Positions 1 to 7,686 of a stretch of 64,000 bases of DNA are shown in pieces. This stretch comes from Hymenobacter sp. YC55 (GTDB lineage: Bacteria > Bacteroidota > Bacteroidia > Cytophagales > Hymenobacteraceae): NCBI RefSeq assembly GCF_029433095.1, contig NZ_JARNTX010000001.1, positions 248,001-312,000 on the forward strand. Direction: 5' to 3'. The stretch's first letter is position 1; each line of letters begins with the position of its first letter. A model generated the notes under the pieces. The model had not been told where the DNA came from, did no database searches, and was given only the letters and a program-made list of their open reading frames with translations. The translations under genes were made by a program, and so were the position numbers.

Positions 1-1
1 G

Positions 2-160
2 TACGAAGGCGAGAACCTCGGCGCGGGCAAGAAGTCGTATTCAGTGAGCTTCCTGCTCCAAGATACCACCCAGACCCTCACCGACCAGGCCATCGACTCG
101 GTGATGCAGCGCCTAATTCAGCAGTTCGAACAGCAGGCCGGCGCCGTTATCCGGCGGTAG
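2..160 (+). CDS. pheT: Phenylalanyl-tRNA synthetase beta subunit, C-terminal end (partial)
   Basis: The frame is open from the window edge and ends at TAG 158-160, giving the last 52 residues of the protein. The text GKKSYSVSFLLQD followed by TLTDQAID, a helix with MQRLIQQFE, and a final AVIRR matches the end of the anticodon-binding (FDX-ACB) domain of bacterial PheT. That domain contacts tRNA-Phe in the alpha2-beta2 enzyme which charges phenylalanine. The catalytic part lies outside the window, so only the family can be judged. The gene reads towards the small S1 gene and zapA, and no hairpin separates it from them. Confidence 0.85.
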   Translation, partial: YEGENLGAGKKSYSVSFLLQDTTQTLTDQAIDSVMQRLIQQFEQQAGAVIRR

Positions 161-183
161 TACAGCTTGTATTCCTAGACCTA

Positions 184-498
184 ATGGAAAAATCAGAGGA
201 CAACTTTCCTATGGTGGATTGGGCCGAAGTGCATCTGCGCTTTCCCGTGGGTCAATGTATAAAAGGGAGAGTTTTAATCCATGCGCACTTCGGAGTGTTT
301 GTGGACATAGATTATCCAACAGTAAGGGGACTCATACGAATTCCAGATTTCAAGGAATCAACTGACGAGCCTATGTCGCCGGATTGCTTTCCGCTTATCA
401 ACTCCTTGGTGAAAGGAGTTGTACTTGGGTATACTCATCATAACTGTCAAGTTGTGATAAGTATGAAGCCTAGCTTGGTTGAACAAGCATGTGGATAG
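184..498 (+). CDS. Small S1-like RNA-binding domain protein
   Basis: A 104-residue protein beginning at ATG 184, 23 bp after pheT. Residues about 19-60 read as one S1/OB fold: GQCIKGRVLIHAHFGVFVDI, then a loop, then GLIRIPDF. The rest (PLINSLVKGVVLGY, then QVVISMKPS) completes the barrel. Stand-alone S1 proteins of this size occur widely in Bacteroidota and no specific function is known for them; nucleic-acid binding is inferred from the fold. Codon use is more AT-rich than in the neighbours, and the gene sits between pheT and the zapA group, so it may be a later insertion. A signal peptide and membrane segments are absent. Confidence 0.6.
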   Translation: MEKSEDNFPMVDWAEVHLRFPVGQCIKGRVLIHAHFGVFVDIDYPTVRGLIRIPDFKESTDEPMSPDCFPLINSLVKGVVLGYTHHNCQVVISMKPSLVEQACG

Positions 499-589
499 CT
501 TTCCCACATTTTGGGTAACAACGAAAAACTGCCAACTTGCCCGAACGACGAACGCATACAAATGCGTTCTAGCAAAAACTTCTATTCGC

Positions 590-886
590 ATGGCCTCCTC
601 TCAGCAGCTTGCTCAACTCGACCGCCTGGAGCGGCAGGTGAACACCTTAGTGTCTGCCTATCAGCGGTTGCGCGAGGAATTGGCTGATGCGCAAACTACT
701 GTCGAGCAGCTTCGGGCCGACGTGCGCGACCGGGAGCGGCAGCTTAAGGATTTCCAGAATCAGGAGAATATAGTTAAACTTGTCAATACCATAGCCGGAG
801 AACCGGCCAATGTCAACGAGCTAAAACTGCGCCTCAACGAATACATCCGCGAAATAGATAAGTGCCTTGCCTATTTGAGGGAGTAA
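590..886 (+). CDS. Coiled-coil protein upstream of zapA
   Basis: Start ATG 590 gives 98 residues (MASSQQLAQLDRLERQ). A longer frame from 479 exists, but its extra 37 residues look like untranslated sequence. Residues about 5-60 form a continuous heptad coiled coil rich in Leu, Gln, Arg and Glu. The tail NELKLRLNEYIREIDKCLAYL is a second amphipathic helix. A short coiled-coil protein directly before zapA is a common arrangement in Bacteroidota. By position and shape it could be a ZapB-like partner of ZapA in Z-ring assembly, but this is inference from context only. It is 36 bp from zapA and probably co-transcribed. Confidence 0.7.
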   Translation: MASSQQLAQLDRLERQVNTLVSAYQRLREELADAQTTVEQLRADVRDRERQLKDFQNQENIVKLVNTIAGEPANVNELKLRLNEYIREIDKCLAYLRE

Positions 887-922
887 CCGCAACCACCATC
901 CACCCCACCCACGACTGCTCCC

Positions 923-1213
923 ATGAGCGAACTATCCATCAAAATCCGCATAGCCGATCGGGACTACCCAATGCGCGTCGAACCTCAGGACGAGGAACGG
1001 TTGCGTATGGCTGGTCGCCTATTAGGTGAGCGGATCAAGGAATTTCGCGAGCAATACGGCATTCAGGACAAGCAAGACCTGCTGGCCATGATTGCGCTGT
1101 CCACGATGGCTGACCGTTTGAAAGTTAGCAAGGAAAAAGATGGTACTGATACAGTACTGACCGAGCGCCTAGCGCGTCTCGATGAGTTGTTATCAGGAGT
1201 GGTGCTCGTCTGA
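923..1213 (+). CDS. zapA: Cell division protein ZapA
   Basis: A 96-residue protein starting at ATG 923. The N-terminal strand part (LSIKIRIADRDYPMRV) followed by EEERLRMAGRLLGERI-type helix text and then DLLAMIALSTMADRLKV is the ZapA pattern: a small globular head and a long dimerising helix. ZapA binds and cross-links FtsZ filaments at midcell. The length fits the family (about 95-110 residues). It follows the coiled-coil gene by 36 bp and is followed by a 133-bp gap that holds a candidate 6S RNA, then rny. A gene order with zapA beside a 6S RNA is also known from gamma-proteobacteria. Confidence 0.85.
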   Translation: MSELSIKIRIADRDYPMRVEPQDEERLRMAGRLLGERIKEFREQYGIQDKQDLLAMIALSTMADRLKVSKEKDGTDTVLTERLARLDELLSGVVLV

Positions 1214-1310
1214 AAAAGAGAAACAGACGACGCATCAGCGTAATTTTAGTTTGAACCCCGACAGTGCGACAAGCGCGGCGGGGTTGTTTGGCATACGGCC
1301 CTACTGCTGG
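1214..1310 (+). ncRNA. ssrS: Candidate 6S RNA between zapA and rny
   Basis: The gap holds a strong nested structure. AACCCCG (1254-1260) pairs with CGGGGTT (1279-1285), enclosing a smaller GTGC/GCGC stem. Outside this, CGTA (1239-1242) can pair with TACG (1294-1297), leaving a large two-sided bubble with TAGTTTG on the left side. A closing stem, a central bubble imitating an open promoter and an apical hairpin is the 6S RNA plan, and the bubble text resembles the TAnnTTTG box of this phylum. 6S RNA binds sigma-loaded RNA polymerase and lowers transcription in stationary phase. The ends are approximate. It could instead be a plain terminator for zapA. Confidence 0.45.
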
Positions 1311-1311
1311 T

Positions 1312-1342
1312 TATGGTTTTCAATCATCCTTCCAAAACCATA
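1312..1342 (+). promoter_or_regulatory. Hairpin just before the rny start
   Basis: TATGGTTTT (1312-1320) and AAAACCATA (1334-1342) are perfect inverted copies around a 13-nt loop, ending 4 nt before the rny ATG. The structure would cover the ribosome-loading region of the rny mRNA. A role in translation control or in autoregulation by RNase Y is inference. Confidence 0.4.
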
Positions 1343-1346
1343 GCTC

Positions 1347-3044
1347 ATGTCCACCACTATCTATATTGTCTTAGCCGCTGTGCTGGCCCTTGTGGTCGGC
1401 ATCGTGGTGGGGCGCTTGCTGGCCGGCAAGGCCAACAAGGACCACGAAGCCGAGGCCAAAGCCCGCGCTCAACAACTGCTGGCCGAAGCCGAGCAGCAAG
1501 CCAACCGTACCCGCGACGAGCGAATTCAGCAGTCGAAAGACAAGTTTCGCACCCTTAAGCAAGAGTTTGAGCAAGAGAGCCGCCGCCAAAAGCAGGCGCT
1601 AGAGCAGGAGCTAACCGAGCGCCGCGCCACTGTAGTGGAGCAAGAGCAAGCCATCAAGAAGCTAACCGACACCACGCAGCGGCAGCTTGAGCAGATTCAG
1701 CGCAAGGAAACCGAGTTGGATGCCACCCGGGAGCGGATAGAAGCGCAGAGCCAAGCACAGCGCGAGAAGCTGGAGGCCCAAGACGAAAAGCGCCGCGCCA
1801 CACTGGAAGCGCAACTAGCCAAGCTTCAGCAGCGCGAGGAAGAAGTGGAAACCGAGCTAGAGCAGACCCGCCACCACTTGAATGAGCAACTGCATCAAGT
1901 GCAAAGCCAACTGGAAACCATTTCAGGCTTGACGGCTGCCGAAGCACGGGAACAGCTAGTAGAGTCGTTGAAGAATGAAGCGCAGATTCAGGCTTCTTCT
2001 TACATCAAAGATGTAGTAGCCCAAGCCAAGCTTTCGGCCACCAAAGACGCCAAGAAAGTGGTGCTGGAAACCATTCAGCGCACTGCGGCAGAACATGCTA
2101 TTGAAAACTGCGTGTCGGTATTCAACATCGAATCCGACGACGTGAAGGGTAAGATTATCGGCCGGGAAGGCCGCAACATCCGGGCGCTGGAAGCGGCTAC
2201 GGGTGTGGAAATCATTGTGGATGATACGCCCGAAGCTATTATCATCTCGGGCTTCGACCCGGTGCGCCGCGAAGTAGCTCGCTTGAGCTTGCACTTGCTG
2301 GTGAAGGACGGCCGGATTCACCCGGCCCGCATCGAGGAAATTGTGGCCAAAACCCGCAAGAACATCGACGAGGAAATCGTGGAAATCGGGGAGAAAACCA
2401 TCATCGACCTCGGGATTCACGGCCTGCACCCCGAGCTAATCAAGATGGTGGGCCGGATGCGTTTCCGCTCCAGCTACGGCCAAAACCTGCTCCAACACTC
2501 GCGCGAAGTAGCCAACCTCTGCGCCACTATGGCCGCCGAGTTGGGCCTGAACGTGAAGCACGCCAAGCGCGCCGGCCTCCTACACGACATCGGCAAGGTA
2601 AGCACCGAAGAGCCCGAACTGCCCCACGCCATCCTAGGCATGGAGCTAGCCAAGAAATACAAAGAGCACCCCGACGTGGTAAACGCCATCGGCGCCCACC
2701 ACGACGAAATGGAAATGACGGCCATGATTTCGCCGCTCGTGCAAGCCTGCGACGCCATTTCTGGCTCGCGCCCGGGTGCCCGCCGCGAGATGATGGAAAG
2801 CTACATCAAGCGCCTCAAGCAACTCGAAGAAACTGCCGTCAGCTTCGACGGTGTACTGCAATGCTACGCCATTCAGGCCGGCCGCGAGCTGCGCGTGATG
2901 GTGAACGCCGACAACGTATCGGACGAGCGTGCGCAGGAGCTGAGCTATGAAATCTCGCAGAAAATCGAGAAGGAAATGCAGTATCCCGGTCAGATCAAAA
3001 TCACGGTAATCCGCGAAATGCGCGCTGTCGCCTACGCCAAGTAG
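1347..3044 (+). CDS. rny: Ribonuclease Y
   Basis: The 565-residue length and domain order fit RNase Y. A single membrane anchor (residues about 4-27) comes first, then a long charged coiled coil (about 30-190). Next is a KH RNA-binding domain with [13 protein letters not shown] around residues 265-280. The HD hydrolase domain carries its metal pair at His413-Asp414 (LLHDIGK). The C-terminal segment ends [16 protein letters not shown], typical of the family. RNase Y is a membrane-bound endoribonuclease that starts mRNA decay. Start ATG 1347 places the anchor at the very N-terminus. A strong hairpin terminator follows at 3063-3096. Confidence 0.95.
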   Translation: MSTTIYIVLAAVLALVVGIVVGRLLAGKANKDHEAEAKARAQQLLAEAEQQANRTRDERIQQSKDKFRTLKQEFEQESRRQKQALEQELTERRATVVEQEQAIKKLTDTTQRQLEQIQRKETELDATRERIEAQSQAQREKLEAQDEKRRATLEAQLAKLQQREEEVETELEQTRHHLNEQLHQVQSQLETISGLTAAEAREQLVESLKNEAQIQASSYIKDVVAQAKLSATKDAKKVVLETIQRTAAEHAIENCVSVFNIESDDVKGKIIGREGRNIRALEAATGVEIIVDDTPEAIIISGFDPVRREVARLSLHLLVKDGRIHPARIEEIVAKTRKNIDEEIVEIGEKTIIDLGIHGLHPELIKMVGRMRFRSSYGQNLLQHSREVANLCATMAAELGLNVKHAKRAGLLHDIGKVSTEEPELPHAILGMELAKKYKEHPDVVNAIGAHHDEMEMTAMISPLVQACDAISGSRPGARREMMESYIKRLKQLEETAVSFDGVLQCYAIQAGRELRVMVNADNVSDERAQELSYEISQKIEKEMQYPGQIKITVIREMRAVAYAK

Positions 3045-3062
3045 AGACAAAGCAAGCAATGC

Positions 3063-3096
3063 AAAAGCTGTTGTGGTTCCGGCCACAACAGCTTTT
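3063..3096 (+). terminator. Terminator of rny
   Basis: A 14-bp perfect stem, AAAAGCTGTTGTGG (3063-3076) with CCACAACAGCTTTT (3083-3096), and a 6-nt loop, 18 bp after the rny stop. The A-rich and T-rich arm ends act as the U-tract on either strand. Confidence 0.85.
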
Positions 3097-3237
3097 GTGC
3101 TTTCAGGCGTGCAACTAAACTGCTTAATCAGGTATCCTGCTACTGCGCTTAGTCTAGCTATTTAATCTTTCTTTACTGTTTGAAAGCTTGGATTATGTGT
3201 TGATCTTCAATTGGTTATTTTATTACTACTCTCTTAT

Positions 3238-3999
3238 ATGCTCCAACTGCTACTTCGCTATTCCTGCTTTCTGCTGCTGTCTGTACTCACCTTGAGCAGT
3301 TGTTCTGTGTATGCTCCTATGCTTCCTGCGGCTCCCCAAATTCGGGACAAAGGGCAGGTGGAGGTGCAGGGAACAACATTTCTGAATGGGCGTTGGGAGG
3401 CGGGAGCCACTTATTCACCGGTAAAGCATCTGCTGGTGCGGGCCGCTGGCGGCCTCAAGACCGATGACCGGGATAGTACATACTTTCGAGTTCGACAGTA
3501 CGAGCTAGGAGTGGGAGGCTATTATACGCTTGGTGAACGTTGGCTAATAAGCGCGCTTGGAGGGTACGGGGAGGCACGCAATAGCCGTGGTTACTCTGAA
3601 TACAGTGATTTATTAGAACTGAATAGACGAGTGGACTTGCAAGCTGGCTACCACCGACTCTACGGTGAAGCCGTCATTTCTTATCAAGCGCGGCTGTTAA
3701 CGATGGGAGCAACTTCTCGGCTTTCAAGGGTTACATTTTCTTCGCTCACCTATAATAGCCAGCCCATCGGCTTGCGCCACATGACGCGTATTGAACCTAT
3801 GTTGTTTTTGCGCTTTGGCCGTGAAGACGGGGCAGTGCCTTGGCTGCGGTTGCAGGCCGCATGGGGCGCTTCAGGTAGGCCAAGCGGTACATATGGTCCT
3901 AATGAACCGTATGCATATAATCGTATCAGACAAGGGCATGGCTTCTTGGCGGTAAGTGTTATTCTACTCCCGCATCTGTTCGTCCAGAAGAGCGAGTAA
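3238..3999 (+). CDS. Putative lipoprotein, family copy 1 of 3
   Basis: ATG 3238 gives 253 residues with a lipoprotein signal and lipobox LSSC (Cys22). An upstream TTG would only lengthen the signal. After the Cys comes SVYAPMLPAAPQI, then KGQVEVQ, YSPVKHLL, FRVRQYELGVGGYYTLGERWL and alternating strand-like segments. The same framework recurs in the gene at 7687 and, more loosely, at 6685, so these form one local paralogous family. The pattern suggests a beta-strand-rich protein at the outer membrane, but the function is unknown. Base composition is more AT-rich than in rny. Its stop is 2 bp from the stop of the opposing lipoprotein gene, and no terminator lies between them. Confidence 0.65.
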   Translation: MLQLLLRYSCFLLLSVLTLSSCSVYAPMLPAAPQIRDKGQVEVQGTTFLNGRWEAGATYSPVKHLLVRAAGGLKTDDRDSTYFRVRQYELGVGGYYTLGERWLISALGGYGEARNSRGYSEYSDLLELNRRVDLQAGYHRLYGEAVISYQARLLTMGATSRLSRVTFSSLTYNSQPIGLRHMTRIEPMLFLRFGREDGAVPWLRLQAAWGASGRPSGTYGPNEPYAYNRIRQGHGFLAVSVILLPHLFVQKSE

Positions 4000-4001
4000 G
4001 A

Positions 4002-4466
4002 CTACCGCTGCCGAACCAGTTCCAGATACTTGGCGTCGCACTGCTCGAAGCGCGTGTACTCGTTCATGGAGTTGCCGTAGTTCTGAATCAGGAGTAGGCT
4101 GTCCTGCCAAACGGCTTCTACATTGTCCTGCGGGTCCGCTCCTTTTAGGCCCAAAAAGGTGAGGTAAGTTTCGGAGCCTTGCCGGTCTACCCGAACCGGC
4201 CCACGCGTTTCACCCATGACAAACCGATAGGCATTAGCCTGCTTAGTAATGGTGATGGAAAGGGCACACACGGCCGTGTCCTGCACTGTGTACGTGCCTG
4301 CATAGGTGGGCGTAGGTAGGAGCGAAGACGCTTGTGGTAACGCCGTGTCGGTTGCCACGGCTGGTGCTATGGTTGTGGGCGTAGTAGAAGTAGCTGCTTT
4401 CTGTTCGCAAGCTGTCAGTGTTGCGCTCAGGCAGGTAAGTGCTACGAAACAGCTGATAGGACGCAT
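4002..4466 (-). CDS. Small putative lipoprotein
   Basis: Chosen start ATG (complement of 4464-4466) gives 154 residues with signal MRPISCFVALTCLSATLTAC and lipobox Cys20. The longer frame upstream has no signal. A Thr/Ala/Pro-rich linker (about 21-60) is followed by a compact domain: AGTYTVQDTAVCALSITITK, then YRFVMGETRGPVRV, then YLTFLGLKG, and a tail with RFEQCDAKYLELVRQR. Two cysteines in the domain (in VCALS and EQCDAK) could form a disulfide in the periplasm. No family was recognised. It converges with the lipoprotein gene at 3238 and lies downstream of a GNAT gene on the same strand. Confidence 0.6.
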   Translation of the reverse strand: MRPISCFVALTCLSATLTACEQKAATSTTPTTIAPAVATDTALPQASSLLPTPTYAGTYTVQDTAVCALSITITKQANAYRFVMGETRGPVRVDRQGSETYLTFLGLKGADPQDNVEAVWQDSLLLIQNYGNSMNEYTRFEQCDAKYLELVRQR

Positions 4467-4519
4467 AAACCCGGGTAGCTTGGTTTTTGAAGAGAAGTAA
4501 AGAAGACCTGCTTTTGATT

Positions 4520-5080
4520 CTAAGTAAAAGCTTGATAGCTGGCTGAAGCAATTTTCGATGAGGAGCGCCGAGCCTCCAACCAAGCTGTGGGCACGCCCTC
4601 ATGGTCGAAAACGCTAACGTGGTGCAGCCCAACCTTGGCCAGCACCGCCCGCGAGGCTGTATTTTGCATGTCGGCTATGGCGTAGAGTACGGGCGCCCGC
4701 AGCACCTCAAACCCATAGGCTACCGAGGCCCGTGCCGCTTCTGTGGCAAAGCCTTGGCCCCAATACTGATGAATAAACCGGTAGCCTACATCGTAGAAAT
4801 CGACGTGATGGTTGACGGGCTCGCGCACCAGCTTGAGGCCCGCCCAACCGATGAACTCGTTGGTTGCTTTCTGGATGACGGCCCAGCGCCCAATACCATT
4901 TTCCAGATACTGTTTCCGAATAAAGGCTATAGTTTCCTGGCTTTGCTCGATGGTTTGAACCGGGTTATTGCCTAAGTAGCGGTGCACCAGCGGGTCGGAG
5001 TCCAGCGCGAACATGCCCGGCGCGTCGGTGGGTAACAACTCGCGTAGTAGCAGCCTTTCTGTTTCGGCAAATATCTTCAT
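4520..5080 (-). CDS. GNAT family N-acetyltransferase (RimJ/RimL type)
   Basis: A 186-residue protein. The start MKIFAETERLLLRELLPTD is the usual N-terminus of the RimJ/RimL-like GNAT branch. GRWAVIQKATNEFIGWAGL is the central strand pair, and GYRFIHQYWGQGFATEAARA holds the acetyl-CoA-binding Q/R-x-x-G-x-A loop. NTASRAVLAKVGL is the family motif near the C-terminus. Enzymes of this branch acetylate N-terminal amines of proteins or small molecules; the substrate here cannot be read from sequence. The final 20 residues look non-conserved. The gene lies 53 bp upstream of the minus-strand lipoprotein and 61 bp downstream of the flavoprotein on the same strand. Confidence 0.85.
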   Translation of the reverse strand: MKIFAETERLLLRELLPTDAPGMFALDSDPLVHRYLGNNPVQTIEQSQETIAFIRKQYLENGIGRWAVIQKATNEFIGWAGLKLVREPVNHHVDFYDVGYRFIHQYWGQGFATEAARASVAYGFEVLRAPVLYAIADMQNTASRAVLAKVGLHHVSVFDHEGVPTAWLEARRSSSKIASASYQAFT

Positions 5081-5141
5081 GAGAGTCGAGGTAAGGGGGA
5101 GCTATGATAGCCCAAAAGACGCTCGAAAATAACAGCTTCCG

Positions 5142-6542
5142 TTATTCTGGTTTTGCCAGCTTGGCAAACACATTATTTAAACCCTCGGCCCAGCTTGGGT
5201 GCGCAATAACCATGTTCTGAAGCTGCTGATATTTCAGCTTGCCCATCATTACAAGCTGAAACATAGTCATTAGCTCACCACCTTCGGCGCAAAGTATGGA
5301 GGCACCCACAATTCTATCCTGCGGGTCAACTAGCACCTTCCAGAAGCCGTTGGTACGGCCGGTTTCGCGGGCACGGCCGATGGTGTGAACGGGCATGCTG
5401 GCAACGCGGTAGTCGAGGCCTTGCTCCTGCGCCTGGCTTTCGTTGAGGCCGATGCGGCCGAGCTGCGGCTCGGTGTAGACGCAGTAGGGCAGGGGCCGTT
5501 GCTTGGCCGAACGTCGCTTACCACGCTTGAGAAGGTTGTCGCGAACCACGCGGAAGTCGTCGTAGCTGATGTGGGTGAATTGGGGGCCACCGTGTATGTC
5601 GCCGAGGGCGTATACGCCGCGGACGTTGGTTTCCAGGCGCTCGTTGACTTCAATGAAGCCCTTCTCGTCGAGTTTGATGCCAGCTTGGTCGAGGCCGAGC
5701 GTATCAGTATTGGGAGTGCGGCCAGTAGCCACGAGTAAGTGAGTGCCGCGCAGGCGTCGGTCGCCCTGCTTGGTACTGGCCGTAAGCGTGAAGATGCCTT
5801 CTTCGTTGCGCGAGACGTGCCGCACGTCGGCGCCAAGCACAATCTCCACTCCTTCGTCGGTCAAGATCTTGCTGAGGGCTTCACACACATCATCGTCTTC
5901 GCGCTCCAGCAATTGCGTGCCCGATTCGATGATCGTCACGTCACAACCAAAGCGCCGATACATCTGACTGAACTCCAACCCGATGTAGCCGCCTCCCACG
6001 ATGAGCAGGTGCTTGGGTAGCTCTTTGAGGTCGAGTAGTTGAGTGGTGGAGAGGTAAGGTAAGCCATCCAGTCCTTCGATGTCGGGAATGGCAGCGCGCG
6101 TACCGGTATTGATAAAAATGCGCTTGGCGCTAAGTTCCTGTAGCGGACCAGTAGGCGGGGTGAAGAGGATGTTGCGCGGCCCGGTAAAGGTGGCGTGGCC
6201 TTCTAGCACCGTAATGCCTTTGTGTTCTTCGGTAAGGTTGCTGCGGACGCCTTCGCGCATCGTCCCGATTATTTCATCTTTGCGGGCTACTACTGCCTTT
6301 ATATTGGTTTTGGGCTCGGCGTCCTTAATCCCGAAATCGGTGGCGGTGCGGAGTTGGTGGGCCCGCTCAGCCGACGCGAGCATGGCTTTCACTGGGGAGC
6401 AACCATAGTTGATACAAGAGCCACCGAGCAAGTTTTCCTCGATAAGGGCTACCCGTTGGCCGGCATCGGCAAGCGCAGTGGCAAGAGGATTACCTGCCTG
6501 GCCGGAGCCAATAATGAGGGCATCGTAAGAAGTATTGGGCAT
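5142..6542 (-). CDS. Mercuric-reductase-like FAD/NAD(P) disulfide oxidoreductase
   Basis: Start MPNTSYDALIIGSGQAG gives 466 residues with the FAD-binding GxGxxG at the N-terminus; the longer frame adds only unrelated sequence. The redox-active disulfide is GGSCINYGCSPVK (Cys43, Cys48). LLIVGGGYIGLEFSQ is the NAD(P)-binding site, and VYALGDIHGGPQF is the second FAD motif. The dimer-interface His-Pro (VIAHPSWAEGL) is near the C-terminus. This is the class I family of lipoamide dehydrogenase and mercuric reductase. The C-terminal Cys pair and the N-terminal metal-binding domain of true MerA are absent, so real mercury reduction is doubtful. The physiological electron acceptor is unknown. The gene is divergent from the lipoprotein at 6685. 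Confidence 0.85.
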   Translation of the reverse strand: MPNTSYDALIIGSGQAGNPLATALADAGQRVALIEENLLGGSCINYGCSPVKAMLASAERAHQLRTATDFGIKDAEPKTNIKAVVARKDEIIGTMREGVRSNLTEEHKGITVLEGHATFTGPRNILFTPPTGPLQELSAKRIFINTGTRAAIPDIEGLDGLPYLSTTQLLDLKELPKHLLIVGGGYIGLEFSQMYRRFGCDVTIIESGTQLLEREDDDVCEALSKILTDEGVEIVLGADVRHVSRNEEGIFTLTASTKQGDRRLRGTHLLVATGRTPNTDTLGLDQAGIKLDEKGFIEVNERLETNVRGVYALGDIHGGPQFTHISYDDFRVVRDNLLKRGKRRSAKQRPLPYCVYTEPQLGRIGLNESQAQEQGLDYRVASMPVHTIGRARETGRTNGFWKVLVDPQDRIVGASILCAEGGELMTMFQLVMMGKLKYQQLQNMVIAHPSWAEGLNNVFAKLAKPE

Positions 6543-6684
6543 AAAACGCGAAGTTTGGACAATGAGGGGCTGCCTCAGTAGCAGCCACCTGTTGAACTGT
6601 ACGCAACTGTTGAGCCTATGGCCACACAAGGAAGTACGGATTCACACGTTTTGCCTTCACTTATCCCGTTCCTGTTTGTCCTTT

Positions 6685-7449
6685 ATGATTCATTTGCTTC
6701 GTGCAGTCTTCTTGTTGAGCTTGCCTCTGTTAGCTAGTTGTTCGTCCCTTTATTTCCCGCCGCCGCCGCAAGTGCCGCTCCTCACGCAAAAAGGCGAATG
6801 GAGCGCCGGTATTCATAGTAATTTCAGCCAAAACACTGCTTTGCAGGGCGCCTACGCCGTTGGTGACCATATTGGTGTCATTGGTTCGGCGTCTTTCCTG
6901 CATTCTAATAAGAAAGAGAATTTCTTCGGCAAGAAAGCCGACCGGGAATCCATAGACCACGATTTCGTGGAGGCCGGAGTCGGCTATTTCACGCGCCTGC
7001 GCAAAGACCAGCGCGTGCTGGAAGTGTACGGGGGCATAGGCGCGGGCAACACCAAGCGCACCAGGTTCAACAACGAAACCAACATCACCGAGCAGAGTGC
7101 GGAAGGAAAGCTCAAAAAGTATTTCGTGCAGGTCAACTATACTTCGAAAGACGAGAAAACCTTCCACGCATTAGGTCGCGACTGGGACTTCAACTATGGT
7201 ACAGCGCTTCGGGCCAGCTATATGCAGCTCAATGATTTTCGCTTGGGCGGTGTTGCTCAAGCCCCTGAGGACAACGTTTTTCTCGAACCTATCACCTATA
7301 CCCGCATCAAAGTAGCGGGGCCCCTCCAACTCCAGTTTATCAGCGGCAGCAATTTTGGTTTACGAACCCGCAAGTTTCTGAAAGCTTCCAACTCGGTATT
7401 TCAGCTGGGTATAGTAGTAAATGTAGGCGGTCAGGAAGGACGGAAGTAG
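6685..7449 (+). CDS. Putative lipoprotein, family copy 2 of 3
   Basis: ATG 6685 gives 254 residues with signal MIHLLRAVFLLSLPLLASC and lipobox Cys19. The first mature segment (CSSLYFPPPPQVPLLTQKGEW) follows the same C-x-x-Y-x-P, then P-x-x-x-x-x-G plan as the lipoproteins at 3238 and 7687. It then runs through strand-like blocks: GAYAVGDHIGVIGSASF, FVEAGVGYFTRL and VLEVYGGIGAG. The C-terminus LGIVVNVGG ends in a strand. It is the most diverged of the three. An outer-membrane-associated beta-structure is likely; the function is unknown. It is transcribed away from the flavoprotein gene, and a weak hairpin follows. Confidence 0.65.
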   Translation: MIHLLRAVFLLSLPLLASCSSLYFPPPPQVPLLTQKGEWSAGIHSNFSQNTALQGAYAVGDHIGVIGSASFLHSNKKENFFGKKADRESIDHDFVEAGVGYFTRLRKDQRVLEVYGGIGAGNTKRTRFNNETNITEQSAEGKLKKYFVQVNYTSKDEKTFHALGRDWDFNYGTALRASYMQLNDFRLGGVAQAPEDNVFLEPITYTRIKVAGPLQLQFISGSNFGLRTRKFLKASNSVFQLGIVVNVGGQEGRK

Positions 7450-7464
7450 AGATTCGAAAGCGAG

Positions 7465-7482
7465 AACTGAGCAAATTCAGTT
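7465..7482 (+). terminator. Weak hairpin after the lipoprotein gene
   Basis: AACTGA (7465-7470) pairs with TCAGTT (7477-7482) and is followed by a short T run, 15 bp after the stop. The stem is only 6 bp, so activity is uncertain. Confidence 0.35.
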
Positions 7483-7686
7483 TTTAAAGCAGATTCCTTT
7501 TTTGTTAAGGATGATCTTAAAAGTCTATTTATAATTCAGAAAAACCCTCTCTATTCTTTGCCTGCTAGAATTATTCAACACCATGCTACCAGGAAGTCAA
7601 CCGGAAGAAGTCTAAAGGATTGATGTATTGGTTTCGCAGCCAATGCAAAGACAAGCAACTTGACGCATCTATTAGTTGAGTTGCAT

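Noticed and set aside
5142..6542. True mercuric reductase (MerA)
   Set aside because: The N-terminal metal-binding domain and the C-terminal cysteine pair are missing, and no mer genes are nearby; only the broader flavoprotein family is supported.
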